Assembly: GCA_023423275.1 (NCBI GenBank)
Contig: JAFAFW010000043.1
Coordinates: 9,329-73,328, forward strand
Reading direction: 5' to 3'
DNA from: Pseudomonadota bacterium
GTDB taxonomy: Bacteria; Pseudomonadota; Alphaproteobacteria; Rhizobiales; Hyphomicrobiaceae
DNA: 64,000 nt
Under the pieces are notes generated by a model. It saw only the letters and a program-made list of their open reading frames with translations, did no database searches and was not told where the DNA came from. Of this stretch, positions 9,101 through 16,731 are shown piece by piece; within the stretch, counting starts at the first letter, position 1; each line of letters opens with the position of its first letter. The translations under genes were made by a program, and so were the position numbers.

Positions 9101-9614
9101 CCCAACGCTTCGTCACCGCATCGTAGTTATTGATGAGCGGCAGGACTTTGAGATGACGCGCGGTCTTCTTCAGCCAGAGCCGCACGTGTCCTTCGCGAAT
9201 ACGATCGTCCTGCTTGATGTCTCCGGCGTGCCCGGAAAGATGCAGCCACTCCGGAACCAGAACGTCGAGCTTGCCCGCGTTCTCGCGCAGGGACGCGAAG
9301 CTGCTTTCGTCCCAATGATTGAAGAACGCATAGCGGTCAGCCATCGACTGCGCGGCCGACACGCTGCGGTCGTGGCCCAGATTGAGCGCCGTCAGCTTCG
9401 AAATCGGTACCGACAGCATTGCGGCGGGGCGCAACTTGCTGACGCTATATGTCGCCTGCAGCGGCGGCAGGTCCGGGGTTTCCATGACGCTGGTGACGAA
9501 GATCGTCAGCAGGAAGGCCAATGCGATCCCGCCGACCCAGCACAGTGCGCTGAACACCTTGCGGCGGCGCCCCCGTGGGTCAAAAAATACCGGGGCTTTG
9601 TTCCCCTCAGTCAT
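6195..9614 (-). CDS. Three-domain GH18-like / NodB polysaccharide deacetylase / GT2 glycosyltransferase
   Basis: 1139 residues. Order of parts: a membrane anchor at about 21-43; a GH18-like barrel at 60-400; a NodB deacetylase at about 470-670 with TFDDGP (480-485), HTFTHP (533-538) and RPPF (571-574); a helix at 703-730; and a GT-A glycosyltransferase at 745-970 with VDDGS, IDAD (832-835), EDAD (924-927) and QRFRW (961-965), then C-terminal helices. The deacetylase motifs look intact. In the GH18-like part the segment GITVDFKSL (204-212) has Lys where the catalytic Glu of the DxxDxDxE motif is expected, so that domain may only bind glycan. The protein probably makes and partially deacetylates a beta-linked hexosamine polymer at the inner membrane. 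It is convergent with the BcsS-like gene. Confidence 0.9.
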   Translation of the reverse strand: MTEGNKAPVFFDPRGRRRKVFSALCWVGGIALAFLLTIFVTSVMETPDLPPLQATYSVSKLRPAAMLSVPISKLTALNLGHDRSVSAAQSMADRYAFFNHWDESSFASLRENAGKLDVLVPEWLHLSGHAGDIKQDDRIREGHVRLWLKKTARHLKVLPLINNYDAVTKRWDAANVAQLLASAEARAKLSQNLLAYVRDGGFAGITVDFKSLPDASAPLYLEFVGELRALFAAAELEVNTVLPAYERRIDIVDLAEVSDKVILLAYDDHWEGEDAGPLAAQGWFEAELDEAFGQVAGEKLVVAFGSYAIDWTESGTSRRMPVSAAWDTVAEAGAQIQFDEPALNTTFSYQDGSNRRHTVWILDGVSAFNQIGAALAMGPAGVALWRLGTEDPTVWHTFARGQVPNAGSAKALEVVEPSGEVVYKGDGEVLKAADRVTTGKRTFEYNAEHNLITDQEMPQLPRSLTITRWGHSSEKLIALTFDDGPSRTFTPEILKVLKEKDAKATFFVLGANAALEPDILRDVYNGGHDIGNHTFTHPNLAEIPAAQLDLELNATQRVLESKIGVRTVLFRPPFVKDIEPETRDQARTLLASAAMGYITIGLKIDPLDWAQPGADEIVKRTIDYAMTGRGNVVLLHDAGGDRSQTVEALPRLIDELRARGFRLVTVSELLGLSRNEIMPPLAEDGRYVSLINDVGFSLARHFNMALALVFVIGIAVGVARLLLVAAAAWIQSRKELARATVAWTPRSIAVVVPAYNEEKVIVDSVSSLLESNDVTFEILVVDDGSTDRTVEIVRQAFAADPRVKLLVKPNGGKASALNLALASTDAEIIVAIDADTRLDPDAISLLVRHFGDPSVGAVAGAIHVANPGGLLTRFQSLEYVTSQNLDRRALELANGIIVVPGAIGAWRRSAVLAVGGYDTDTLAEDADLTLKLECADWKVLSEPRAFAMTEAPDTINQFLKQRFRWMFGTLQVAFKHVMNIRNVKAAGVKYFALPNILICQFLFALISPVIDLALVLRLTGDLWDFATRGTFNLSGGSSSILVYWLAFQALELAVAIMAFRLDRRGADWSLLPLIVVQRFCYRQLIYVVAVRAMMAAIRGSMMGWGKLQRRGFAKPAAKAEIEASKLAGMSEPPRLIAAE

Positions 9615-9878
9615 GGATCGTCCTCACACACCCGAACTTCGCGCCTTGGGGTGGATGACAATCAATCCGTGAACTGATCCGTGCTGAGCGGTTCAATATG
9701 GGATCGGCTCGTCTTGCGAGCCCCGAGGCAGGGGGCACCTAGCAAAACCCGAACCGGTGTTCCGCGATCGGACCGCAGGTGTGAGAACGAGGTTAAAAAT
9801 CTCTATATATTTTGCACGCGGCACCGATCGGTTCGGCAGTCCACTGCATTATTTACGTGCCACTCGCTCGTTATCCCG
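9615..9878. promoter_or_regulatory. Upstream region of the GH18/NodB/GT2 gene
   Basis: 264 bases without a convincing gene. They must hold the minus-strand promoter for the glycosyltransferase fusion and the 3' end of the next small gene. An AT-rich stretch around 9791-9812 contrasts with the GC-rich surroundings. I see no clear operator. Confidence 0.3.
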
Positions 9879-10277
9879 CTAGCGCCGCGCCGTCAGTGCC
9901 CCGGGATAATGGTCCGCTTCAGGTCCCAGAAGCTCCATGGCCCGATCACACGCGGACTGGACGCCACGCGACTGCATGATATCAGCGAATGCACCAAAGC
10001 CTTGCTTCACACCGTCAGGTACGCGTCCATCGGGGGCGCGTTCAACCTGGTGCCGAAGTCGGTCAAATCCCGCGCCGGGCTGGAGATCACAGCTCGTCAT
10101 TGCCGCCTGCGAGAAGCCGAAAAGAAATTCGGCGCCAGTCTCTGCCGCGTGCACGGATTCAGCCTTCGCCAGACCGCTCACCGACAAATTGCCCAAAAGC
10201 AGAATAGCGGCAGCAATCAGCGCACCAGCGCCAATCCCTGCCAGTCCGACCTGTCCTCTATGGAACACATTTGCCAT
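9879..10277 (-). CDS. Small exported protein of unknown function
   Basis: 132 residues from the ATG at 10277. A hydrophobic segment at about 11-32 (LAGIGAGALIAAAILLLGNL) is a signal peptide or single membrane anchor. The mature part has two cysteines (MTSCDLQ and SACDRAM) that could form a disulfide, and a C-terminal CDRAMELLGPEA. I do not recognise the family. It is divergent from the DUF3131 gene and next to the glycosyltransferase fusion, so a role in the same surface glycan is possible but only inferred. Longer in-frame starts up to 10487 would run into the neighbour's promoter. Confidence 0.5.
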   Translation of the reverse strand: MANVFHRGQVGLAGIGAGALIAAAILLLGNLSVSGLAKAESVHAAETGAEFLFGFSQAAMTSCDLQPGAGFDRLRHQVERAPDGRVPDGVKQGFGAFADIMQSRGVQSACDRAMELLGPEADHYPGALTARR

Positions 10278-10510
10278 ATGCAATTCCGGCCATCGTATCG
10301 TAAATGGATTCCCGTCATTTTCTGCGATCGCAATAGCGCAATACCGCTCAACGCTACCATTTCGGCATGAATCTGTCCTGTATTCTGACAGTCCGGAAAC
10401 CACGAAACACACCTTCATGATTCCGAAACCAAACCGTCGCGTGCTCTCTCGCCAAACTCCCAGCTTTGAGTATCTTCCGTCCACCAATCAACACGAATGG
10501 ACCGGAAGAA

Positions 10511-11797
10511 ATGCCTCTCTCGCGACGCTCGCTCCTCAAACTCGGCCTGGGAGTTCCGCCATTCGTTTTAGCGATGCGCGGCGGCCTGGCCTATGCCCAG
10601 GATAAATCGACCGTGACCAGTGCGCATCGCGAGGCCCTGTTGGAGGATGCACGCGCCGCGTGGCAGTATTTCGAACAGCCCGGACGTCAGATCCCCGGCA
10701 TGGTCCCCGCCAACATCTGGCAGACATCGGAAGACTTCAAAAGCTTCGGCAGCTATCGCATCGCCACCATGTGGGACGTCGGATCAATGATCCTGGCAAC
10801 CATTTCGGCGCGGTCTCTGGGCCTGATCGACGAGACCTCTTTCAATCGCCGCATGGAAGGCCTGAACCGCTATCTCACGCAAGCCGCCTACAAGTATCGC
10901 GGTGCGCGGCTTCCGAATTTCCGCTCTGATGTCGATACGATCAAATCCGTCGAAGGCGGCTATGACGCCACCGACACAGCGCGCCTGTTCGTTGCCCTGC
11001 ATGTTGCGGATCGCCTGCCCGACAGTCCTTTGAATGTTCGTAAGCTGGTGGAGTCCTGGGATCTCGAGCGCACCATCAAGGATGGCCAGATTTCGAGCAT
11101 CAAGAAAGGCGCCATCGAACCGGCGGAGTTCTACATCTACCGGTATTATGTCTCGCGCGCCTATTCGCTTTGGAACGTGAAGCACAAGCCGGTCACCACA
11201 ATCGATCCGAGCTCCGGCGCGGAAGCCCGCAAAGCGTTTCTCGCCGAACTCGGCGGCATCGGCCCCATTTCGACCGAGCCCAGCCTTTCCGAGACGGTCG
11301 AAATCGGGCCGTCCGCCTACTCGACCGTGATTGCCGACGTGCTCGGCAAGGCCCAGCAAAAGCGTTACGAGGAAACGTCGCATCTCACCTGCGTGACGGA
11401 GTCTCCAATCGATCAGGAACCCTGGTTTACCTACCAGGGCTATGATCTGAAGCAGGAGGGCGAAGCGGCCTGGACGGTCTATTCCTGGAACAGCGACAAA
11501 CGCTGGACGGTGCCGAGCTTTGCCAGCAAGTTCCGGATGGTCAGCACGAAGGCCGCCTATCTCTGGTACGCGACGCATCCTTCCGCTTATACCGAAAAGC
11601 TGTGGCAGCATGTCCGTGAGAAGGCCAAGGCGCCACGCTACGGATTCCATCCGGGTGTCTACGAGACCTCCGGCCGGACGCCCGGCAACATCGACGTGAA
11701 CACGAATGCCGCGATCCTCGAGGCCGTTGCGTTCGCACTCAAGGAGCACACCACGCTCTTGTCACAGGCATCTCAGCAGAAGCCGGCGCGCGGTTGA
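10511..11797 (+). CDS. Tat-exported DUF3131 family protein
   Basis: 428 residues. The N-terminus MPLSRRSLLKLGLGVPPFVLA contains the twin-arginine SRRSLLK motif, with a cleavage site near AYAQ. The remainder matches DUF3131: an early ARAAWQYFE, ATMWDVGSMILATISARSLGLI, NRYLTQAAYKYRGARLPNF, the GYDATDTARL segment and a late FHPGVYETSGRTPGNIDVNTNA. This family is found next to cellulose and other beta-glucan synthase genes and is thought to have an alpha-toroid fold, suggesting a periplasmic glycan-active role. An upstream TTG at 10466 is possible, but the ATG gives a proper Tat leader. It probably works with the BcsS-like and GT2-fusion genes. Confidence 0.8.
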   Translation: MPLSRRSLLKLGLGVPPFVLAMRGGLAYAQDKSTVTSAHREALLEDARAAWQYFEQPGRQIPGMVPANIWQTSEDFKSFGSYRIATMWDVGSMILATISARSLGLIDETSFNRRMEGLNRYLTQAAYKYRGARLPNFRSDVDTIKSVEGGYDATDTARLFVALHVADRLPDSPLNVRKLVESWDLERTIKDGQISSIKKGAIEPAEFYIYRYYVSRAYSLWNVKHKPVTTIDPSSGAEARKAFLAELGGIGPISTEPSLSETVEIGPSAYSTVIADVLGKAQQKRYEETSHLTCVTESPIDQEPWFTYQGYDLKQEGEAAWTVYSWNSDKRWTVPSFASKFRMVSTKAAYLWYATHPSAYTEKLWQHVREKAKAPRYGFHPGVYETSGRTPGNIDVNTNAAILEAVAFALKEHTTLLSQASQQKPARG

Positions 11798-11896
11798 TCG
11801 CACATCGCGCATAGCACCATCACTTCGGATCGGCTTGCCGGGGGCGGGTAATTTTGGCATCCCGTCTCCGACAGCACCAAGGATGGAGATGCGCCC

Positions 11897-12355
11897 GTGA
11901 CGCCTGAAGAAAAACTGCAATCGATGGGACTGACGCTGCCGGACGTCCCAACGCCGGTCGCGAACTACGTGTCGTTCAAGTTCAACGGCGACACGCTGTA
12001 TCTGTCCGGCCAGGGCCCGCGGAAAGCGGATGGCAGCCTTTACACCGGCAAGGTCGGCCGCGATGTCACCTGGCAGGACGCCTACGAGCACGCCAAGCTC
12101 GTCGGTCTCGGCCTGCTTTCTGCGGCGAAGAAGGCTACCGGCGACCTGTCGCGGGTAGAAGTCATCAAGCTGCTCGGCATGGTCAACGGCGTACCGGAGT
12201 TCACCGATCATCCCAAAGTCATCAATGGTTGCTCGGATCTGTTCGTCGACGTGCTCGGCGACCGCGGGCGCCATGCACGTTCAGCGGTGGGAATGGGTTC
12301 GCTCCCCAACAACATGACGGTCGAGATCGAGGCGATCATGCGGATTGTCGACTGA
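11897..12355 (+). CDS. RidA family (YjgF/YER057c/UK114) protein
   Basis: 152 residues, starting at GTG 11897 after a GGATGGAG site. It carries the RidA core: GDTLYLSGQGPRKADG, AKLVGLGLLSAAKKATGDLSRV, the KLLGMVNGVPEFTDHPKVINGCSDL region, and GRHARSAVGMGSLPNNMTVEIEAI, where the Arg and the terminal Glu-containing strand form the 2-iminoacid pocket in deaminating members. It belongs to the YjgH/TdcF-like longer branch. The role could be removal of reactive enamines or a pathway-specific deaminase. It has no obvious operon partner. Confidence 0.88.
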   Translation: MTPEEKLQSMGLTLPDVPTPVANYVSFKFNGDTLYLSGQGPRKADGSLYTGKVGRDVTWQDAYEHAKLVGLGLLSAAKKATGDLSRVEVIKLLGMVNGVPEFTDHPKVINGCSDLFVDVLGDRGRHARSAVGMGSLPNNMTVEIEAIMRIVD

Positions 12356-12362
12356 CGCTCTC

Positions 12363-12404
12363 CCGCGATCCGGCGCTCGGTATCATTACCGTGCTGGATC
12401 GCGG
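12363..12404. terminator. Large hairpin between convergent ridA-like and TPR genes
   Basis: CCGCGATCC at 12363-12371 pairs with GGATCGCGG at 12396-12404, and CGGTA at 12378-12382 pairs with TACCG at 12387-12391 inside it. It covers the junction of two convergent genes and reaches into the last codons of the minus-strand gene. No T-run is present, so a bidirectional terminator is plausible but not certain. Confidence 0.5.
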
Positions 12405-13612
12405 ATGATTTGCATGTGGGTGAACGCGGCTGTCCCGGCAATGGTCCTGACGGAAGGAAACCGGGCATCGAGTTCGAGGCGGACCATTTGGGTTCGGCAG
12501 CCGGTCGCCGGGATGACGACGGCCAGCTCGAATCTGCCCCAGTCCAAATCGGTATCGACGGCCGGCTCACTGGAAGCGATCGACGCCTCCCGCCCTGAGC
12601 ATGTGAGCCGCCACTGCAGCCCCCGCCGCCCTGTGAGCTGAATTTTCTGGCGGCCGCTGAAGCGATATCGCCCCGGCGGCAGCACCAGCCTTTGCGCCAC
12701 CTCGCCAAGTTCGACGCGCCCGGGGCCAAACGTGAGTTTCAGCGCGCGCAAGCCCGGGTCATTCGGCTCATCGACCCGTTCATGGATGACGCCGGCGCCT
12801 GTCGCAATCCGCCAGTCGAAAGGCGACCCGGACGGCGCATCGCGAAATGATCCGTTGAACAGCAACCTCGCATCTTCCAGCCTATCTGGGGGCAAGAGCT
12901 GGAGCCACGCGGCATAGGCGCGGTCCCGGTGCCCGCGTTCGACGAGAAAATCGAGATAGATATTGACTTCATCGCGGCGCGGCGGTGTCGGCGATCCCTG
13001 GAGGTCAAGCAGCACGTCCAGCATGGTGGACGGGTTCCGCAGTTCTGAACACAGCCGGGCCAAAAACATCGCGCGCCACGGTGGGCCGCTGGAGAGCCGC
13101 GCGATCAGATGCGGTCGCAGAGCAGCATCCTGAGCCAGAACGACAAATGTCGGCGCCACGACGTCAATGAGATCCGGACGTGTTCGGAACAATGCATCAG
13201 CCAAACGCAAAGCTCCGGAATAGTCTGCGTCGCGCAGGCGTTCACGCATCATCCGGTGGACGGCAACGCTCTCGTGCAGGGTGCGATGAACTGCTGCGGC
13301 CATGAAAGACGCCGCCTGCCTCAGATCACCCGCGGCATCGGCGATCTCTCCGAGGAGGCTCAGAGCATCAGCATTCGTCGGATCGGCGCGCAATGCACTC
13401 TCGGCCAGCTCCAGCGCGCGGCTTGTTTCTCCGTCGCCCCATGCCTGCCGCGCAAGACCGGTCAGCGCAACGGGCTGGCCGGGGTTCAATAGTAGCGCCG
13501 TAGCCGGATTGGAGGTGGCGAGATAGGCGGCGACGCTATGCGTGATGACCAGCCAGATAAGACCAGCACCAAGGCAGATCAACGTCACGAGAGTCCGCAA
13601 CCGATGCGTCAC
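12386..13612 (-). CDS. Membrane-anchored TPR protein of the EPS export operon
   Basis: 408 residues. A signal anchor covers about residues 7-28 (LVTLICLGAGLIWLVITHSV). Residues 50-130 contain TPR-like helical pairs (ALELAESALRADPTNADALSLLGEIA). The last 150 residues are strand-rich with an ERVDEPNDPGLRALKLTFGP segment that resembles a carbohydrate-binding beta-sandwich. It overlaps the BY-kinase gene by 4 bases as the last gene of a minus-strand operon. Similar TPR proteins sit at the end of exopolysaccharide export operons in alphaproteobacteria, but the exact role is unknown. Confidence 0.75.
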   Translation of the reverse strand: MTHRLRTLVTLICLGAGLIWLVITHSVAAYLATSNPATALLLNPGQPVALTGLARQAWGDGETSRALELAESALRADPTNADALSLLGEIADAAGDLRQAASFMAAAVHRTLHESVAVHRMMRERLRDADYSGALRLADALFRTRPDLIDVVAPTFVVLAQDAALRPHLIARLSSGPPWRAMFLARLCSELRNPSTMLDVLLDLQGSPTPPRRDEVNIYLDFLVERGHRDRAYAAWLQLLPPDRLEDARLLFNGSFRDAPSGSPFDWRIATGAGVIHERVDEPNDPGLRALKLTFGPGRVELGEVAQRLVLPPGRYRFSGRQKIQLTGRRGLQWRLTCSGREASIASSEPAVDTDLDWGRFELAVVIPATGCRTQMVRLELDARFPSVRTIAGTAAFTHMQIIRDPAR

Positions 13613-15900
13613 TGCAAGACTTTGCGCGCAGATGGCCTGCGCGGATCGCGCTCCCAGAAGCCACGATCTGTGCCATATCGAACGTCGGCGGATGAATAGG
13701 CGTATCCGTAATCGGCACTTTCGGAATCGACCTTGGTCAATACGCTCCCGATCAGGTTGGCGTTCGCAAGCCGGAGACGCCTCAGCGCACCGGCTAGATG
13801 GTCTCCCCGCGCCTGCCCCATTCCCACCACCAGCAACGTCGCCGCCATGGCGTGAGACAACAGCGTCGCATCCGCCAACCCCATGACCGGCGGCCCGTCC
13901 ACGACAACGAGGTCAAAAACCTCACGCCCCCCTGAGAGAAGTGCCACCAGGCGATCACCGGCCAACAAGTCTGCGGCATTGCCCGGCAACGGTCCCGCCG
14001 CCATGAAGGTCAGGTTGCCGATCCCCGCGCGCTGGAATGTCTCCGGCGGCGTCCGGGCACCAGTCAGATAATCCGTTAGCCCCACATCGTTTGCAAGCCG
14101 GAGCCGGATGTGCAGTCCCGGATTACGCAGATCGGCATCGATAAGAAGCACTTTTCTACCGGCGCTCGCGAAATGTCGCGCGATGGCGAGGGCGGAAATG
14201 GATTTGCCCTCCGACGGCCCTGCACTGGTCAGGAGTATTGTCTCGGGTAATCCGTCGGCGGCGGCCAACTGCAGCGATGTGCATAACGAGCGATAAGCTT
14301 CGGATACGCCCGACTGCGTGTCATTCAGCTCCGCCTCGATGCTTTTGCCGCGTTTGGCTCTCGGGATCAGGCCTAGCACGGTCGTTCCGGATAGTCGTTC
14401 CAGGTCCTCCACTGAACGGACGGTGATATCTCGCCGCTCGGACAAAACCGCTGCCAGTATCCCGCCGAACAGCCCAACCGCCATCGAGATAACCAGAGCA
14501 GACGGCAAGCTGGGATGCGAAGGGCTGGCAGGCCTTTCCGCTCGATCGACAACGTAAATATTATTCGCCCCCGCACTGCCCGCGATGTCGATTTCCTTAT
14601 ACCGCTGCAATAGGCCATTATGCAGTGCTCGCGTGGTATCGACCTCGCGCTTCAGAATGGTGTACTGGATGCTGCGCTTCTGATAGTCGAGCACATCCGC
14701 ACCCAACCGGCCGATCTGTTCGCGCATGGCCGCTTCCTGTTGCGCGGAGGATTCGTAAGCCGCCTTGAAAGACTCCTTGATAGTCCGGACTTCCGCTGCA
14801 AGCTGCCTGTCGATCTCCTTGATCCTGTTATCGATCTGAACCATCGCCGGATAGGCAGGCTTGAAGGTTTCCAGCTTCTCTTCGTACTCCGCCACAAGTG
14901 CGCTGCGCCGGCTTCGAAGATCCGAGATTGCCGCATTGGACAGAAGCTGAGGTAGGTTGATCGCGTCCGCGTCCTGAACCTGACGCCAGAGCTTCTCGTT
15001 CCGGATACGCTCGGAGACGAGCGTGCCCAGGGCGGCATTGGCGCTCGCCAGATTATCTTCGGCGATGGATGTCTTTTCCGCGACCGAAACGATCCGCTCT
15101 TTCTGCGCGAAGGCGAGAAGTGCTTTTTCAGACTCCTCCAGCCGCAATTTCAATTCGGCAAGTTGGTCTTCGAGAAATGTTTTCGCATATGCGTTTGCCT
15201 GAATGCGCTTGTCGAGACCGTCAGCAATGAAGGCGTCAGCATACGCATTGGCGATGCGCTGCGCGCGATCCGGACTTGGATCGGAAAAGCTCACATCCGT
15301 CAGTCGCGAGCCGCTGACAGGCCGCACCCGGCGATGCGCGAGCACCAGCGCCGTGGCCCTTCGCTGTCGATCCGCCGCCCCGCGATCGGCAGCAGCGCCG
15401 TCATCGACCGCGAACAACGACCTTAGAGCGTTGGCCACGGCGGACCAATTGCGCGGCTTCAGAAACTCGACGTCCTCGCCCAGCTTTTCCGCGGCGGCGA
15501 CACGCTCAGCGAGACTGCGGCTTTTCAGCAATTCAAACTGTGTTCTTTGAAACTCGTGATCCGGCCCGGATTCCACGGGAGCAATATTGCCTCCCTCCAG
15601 AATCTGAGCACCTTGCCGATCGATCTGCAGCCTGACAGTTGACGTATAGAGCGGTGTCTGCATCAAGGCCTGCATGGTCCACAACGCCATGCACGTCACG
15701 GTCACGCCGATAACCAGCCATCGGCGCCGGACAAGCATGCGCCAATACACACCAAGATCCGGCCCGCTGCGGTGCGGAGGCTGGCTCACGCCGGGATAGT
15801 CAATGGCGGATCCGTAAGGCTCGCGGATAACCGGTTGAGCAGCCGGCACGAGTCGCGCAACGGAAGACCGGGCGGCACCGCCCTCGCTTCCCGCCGTCAT
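13609..15900 (-). CDS. wzc: Polysaccharide co-polymerase with BY-kinase domain (Wzc/ExoP type)
   Basis: 763 residues. A Wzz domain has a first membrane helix at about 60-80; a long coiled-coil stretch lies around 240-420; a second helix at about 470-490 follows the Pro-rich RPASPSHPSLPSAL motif. The cytoplasmic ATPase shows Walker A GPSEGKS (561-567), Walker A' LLIDADLRNPG (585-595) and Walker B VVVDGPP (666-672). The C-terminus has a tyrosine cluster YGYAY near 731-735 and Tyr742, the expected autophosphorylation sites. It controls chain length and export with Wza. The preceding PHP phosphatase is its likely dephosphorylating partner. Confidence 0.93.
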   Translation of the reverse strand: MTAGSEGGAARSSVARLVPAAQPVIREPYGSAIDYPGVSQPPHRSGPDLGVYWRMLVRRRWLVIGVTVTCMALWTMQALMQTPLYTSTVRLQIDRQGAQILEGGNIAPVESGPDHEFQRTQFELLKSRSLAERVAAAEKLGEDVEFLKPRNWSAVANALRSLFAVDDGAAADRGAADRQRRATALVLAHRRVRPVSGSRLTDVSFSDPSPDRAQRIANAYADAFIADGLDKRIQANAYAKTFLEDQLAELKLRLEESEKALLAFAQKERIVSVAEKTSIAEDNLASANAALGTLVSERIRNEKLWRQVQDADAINLPQLLSNAAISDLRSRRSALVAEYEEKLETFKPAYPAMVQIDNRIKEIDRQLAAEVRTIKESFKAAYESSAQQEAAMREQIGRLGADVLDYQKRSIQYTILKREVDTTRALHNGLLQRYKEIDIAGSAGANNIYVVDRAERPASPSHPSLPSALVISMAVGLFGGILAAVLSERRDITVRSVEDLERLSGTTVLGLIPRAKRGKSIEAELNDTQSGVSEAYRSLCTSLQLAAADGLPETILLTSAGPSEGKSISALAIARHFASAGRKVLLIDADLRNPGLHIRLRLANDVGLTDYLTGARTPPETFQRAGIGNLTFMAAGPLPGNAADLLAGDRLVALLSGGREVFDLVVVDGPPVMGLADATLLSHAMAATLLVVGMGQARGDHLAGALRRLRLANANLIGSVLTKVDSESADYGYAYSSADVRYGTDRGFWERDPRRPSARKVLQ

Positions 15901-15939
15901 CCGATCTGCTCACAACGCTGCGGGCTGGCGACACCGTTA

Positions 15940-16731
15940 TCAAAACAGGCCGACAAATGCGCCTCCCGCGGGAAGAATGCGCAACAGATTGTTGAAGGCA
16001 ATTTTCGCCGACGAGTCATGCACCACGACGAGGTCGCCTGCCTGCAAGGACGGATCAGCGGCACGCCCATCACGGATCGCATCGACATCGAATTTGGCTG
16101 CCCGGCGGCGATCACCAGCGTTCCGGAATACCACCACGTCCGTCGAAGCGCGTGCAGAGTCGAGACCTTCCGCCAGCGCGATCGACTGAAGCAGAGTGGT
16201 GCGTCCGTTAAATGGAAAAACGCCGGGCTTTTTCACCGCCCCTTCCACGGTCACACGCTGGCTGTTGTATTCCTTGATATAGACCGTGACCTGCGGATTC
16301 TGCAGATATTTTGCACCCAGCCGACGCGCCAGATCACGCTCGACATCCTGCGCGGTCTTTCCGGCCACTGCTATTTCGCCGACGAGCGGAAGGTTCACCG
16401 TGCCGGACTCGGCAACCTGTACCGAGCGTGACAGCTCCTGCACCTTGAATACGGAGACGTCCAGCACATCGAGCGGGCCGATCCGATAAGCCGTGGTCGA
16501 GGGCTGATCGACATGCGTCGCTGTAATTGACCCGGTGACGTAGCTGGTCCCAATTCCTGCCGGTTCAACCGTAACGCCGGACGGACCTGCCTGATATCCC
16601 GTAGCGATCCGGCTATCCGAAGAAACGCCGCAACCTGTCAGGAAGAGCGCTGAGAACAGCGTGACCAGCAGCACGCTGACGCCCCCTGGTATTCCCCGGC
16701 ATTGCACGCGCCGGCTGACCCAACTCAACAT
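15940..16731 (-). CDS. wza: Outer-membrane polysaccharide export lipoprotein (Wza family)
   Basis: 263 residues with a lipoprotein signal ending in the lipobox LFLTGC near residues 30-35. Then come the poly-export domain (AYRIGPLDVLDVSVFKVQELSRSVQV, GTVNLPLVGEIAVAGKTAQDVE) and a SLBB region (VTVYIKEYNSQRVTVEGAVKKPGVFPF). It is shorter than E. coli Wza and lacks the long C-terminal helix, as is common in alphaproteobacteria. It starts 119 bases inside the upstream phosphatase gene in a different frame. The lipobox shows that the overlap is real even if a later start is used. Confidence 0.92.
   Translation of the reverse strand: MLSWVSRRVQCRGIPGGVSVLLVTLFSALFLTGCGVSSDSRIATGYQAGPSGVTVEPAGIGTSYVTGSITATHVDQPSTTAYRIGPLDVLDVSVFKVQELSRSVQVAESGTVNLPLVGEIAVAGKTAQDVERDLARRLGAKYLQNPQVTVYIKEYNSQRVTVEGAVKKPGVFPFNGRTTLLQSIALAEGLDSARASTDVVVFRNAGDRRRAAKFDVDAIRDGRAADPSLQAGDLVVVHDSSAKIAFNNLLRILPAGGAFVGLF

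Noticed and set aside
9681..10370. 229-codon plus-strand frame antisense to the small exported gene
   Set aside because: No domain or ribosome-binding site; the minus-strand protein has a signal anchor and better composition.
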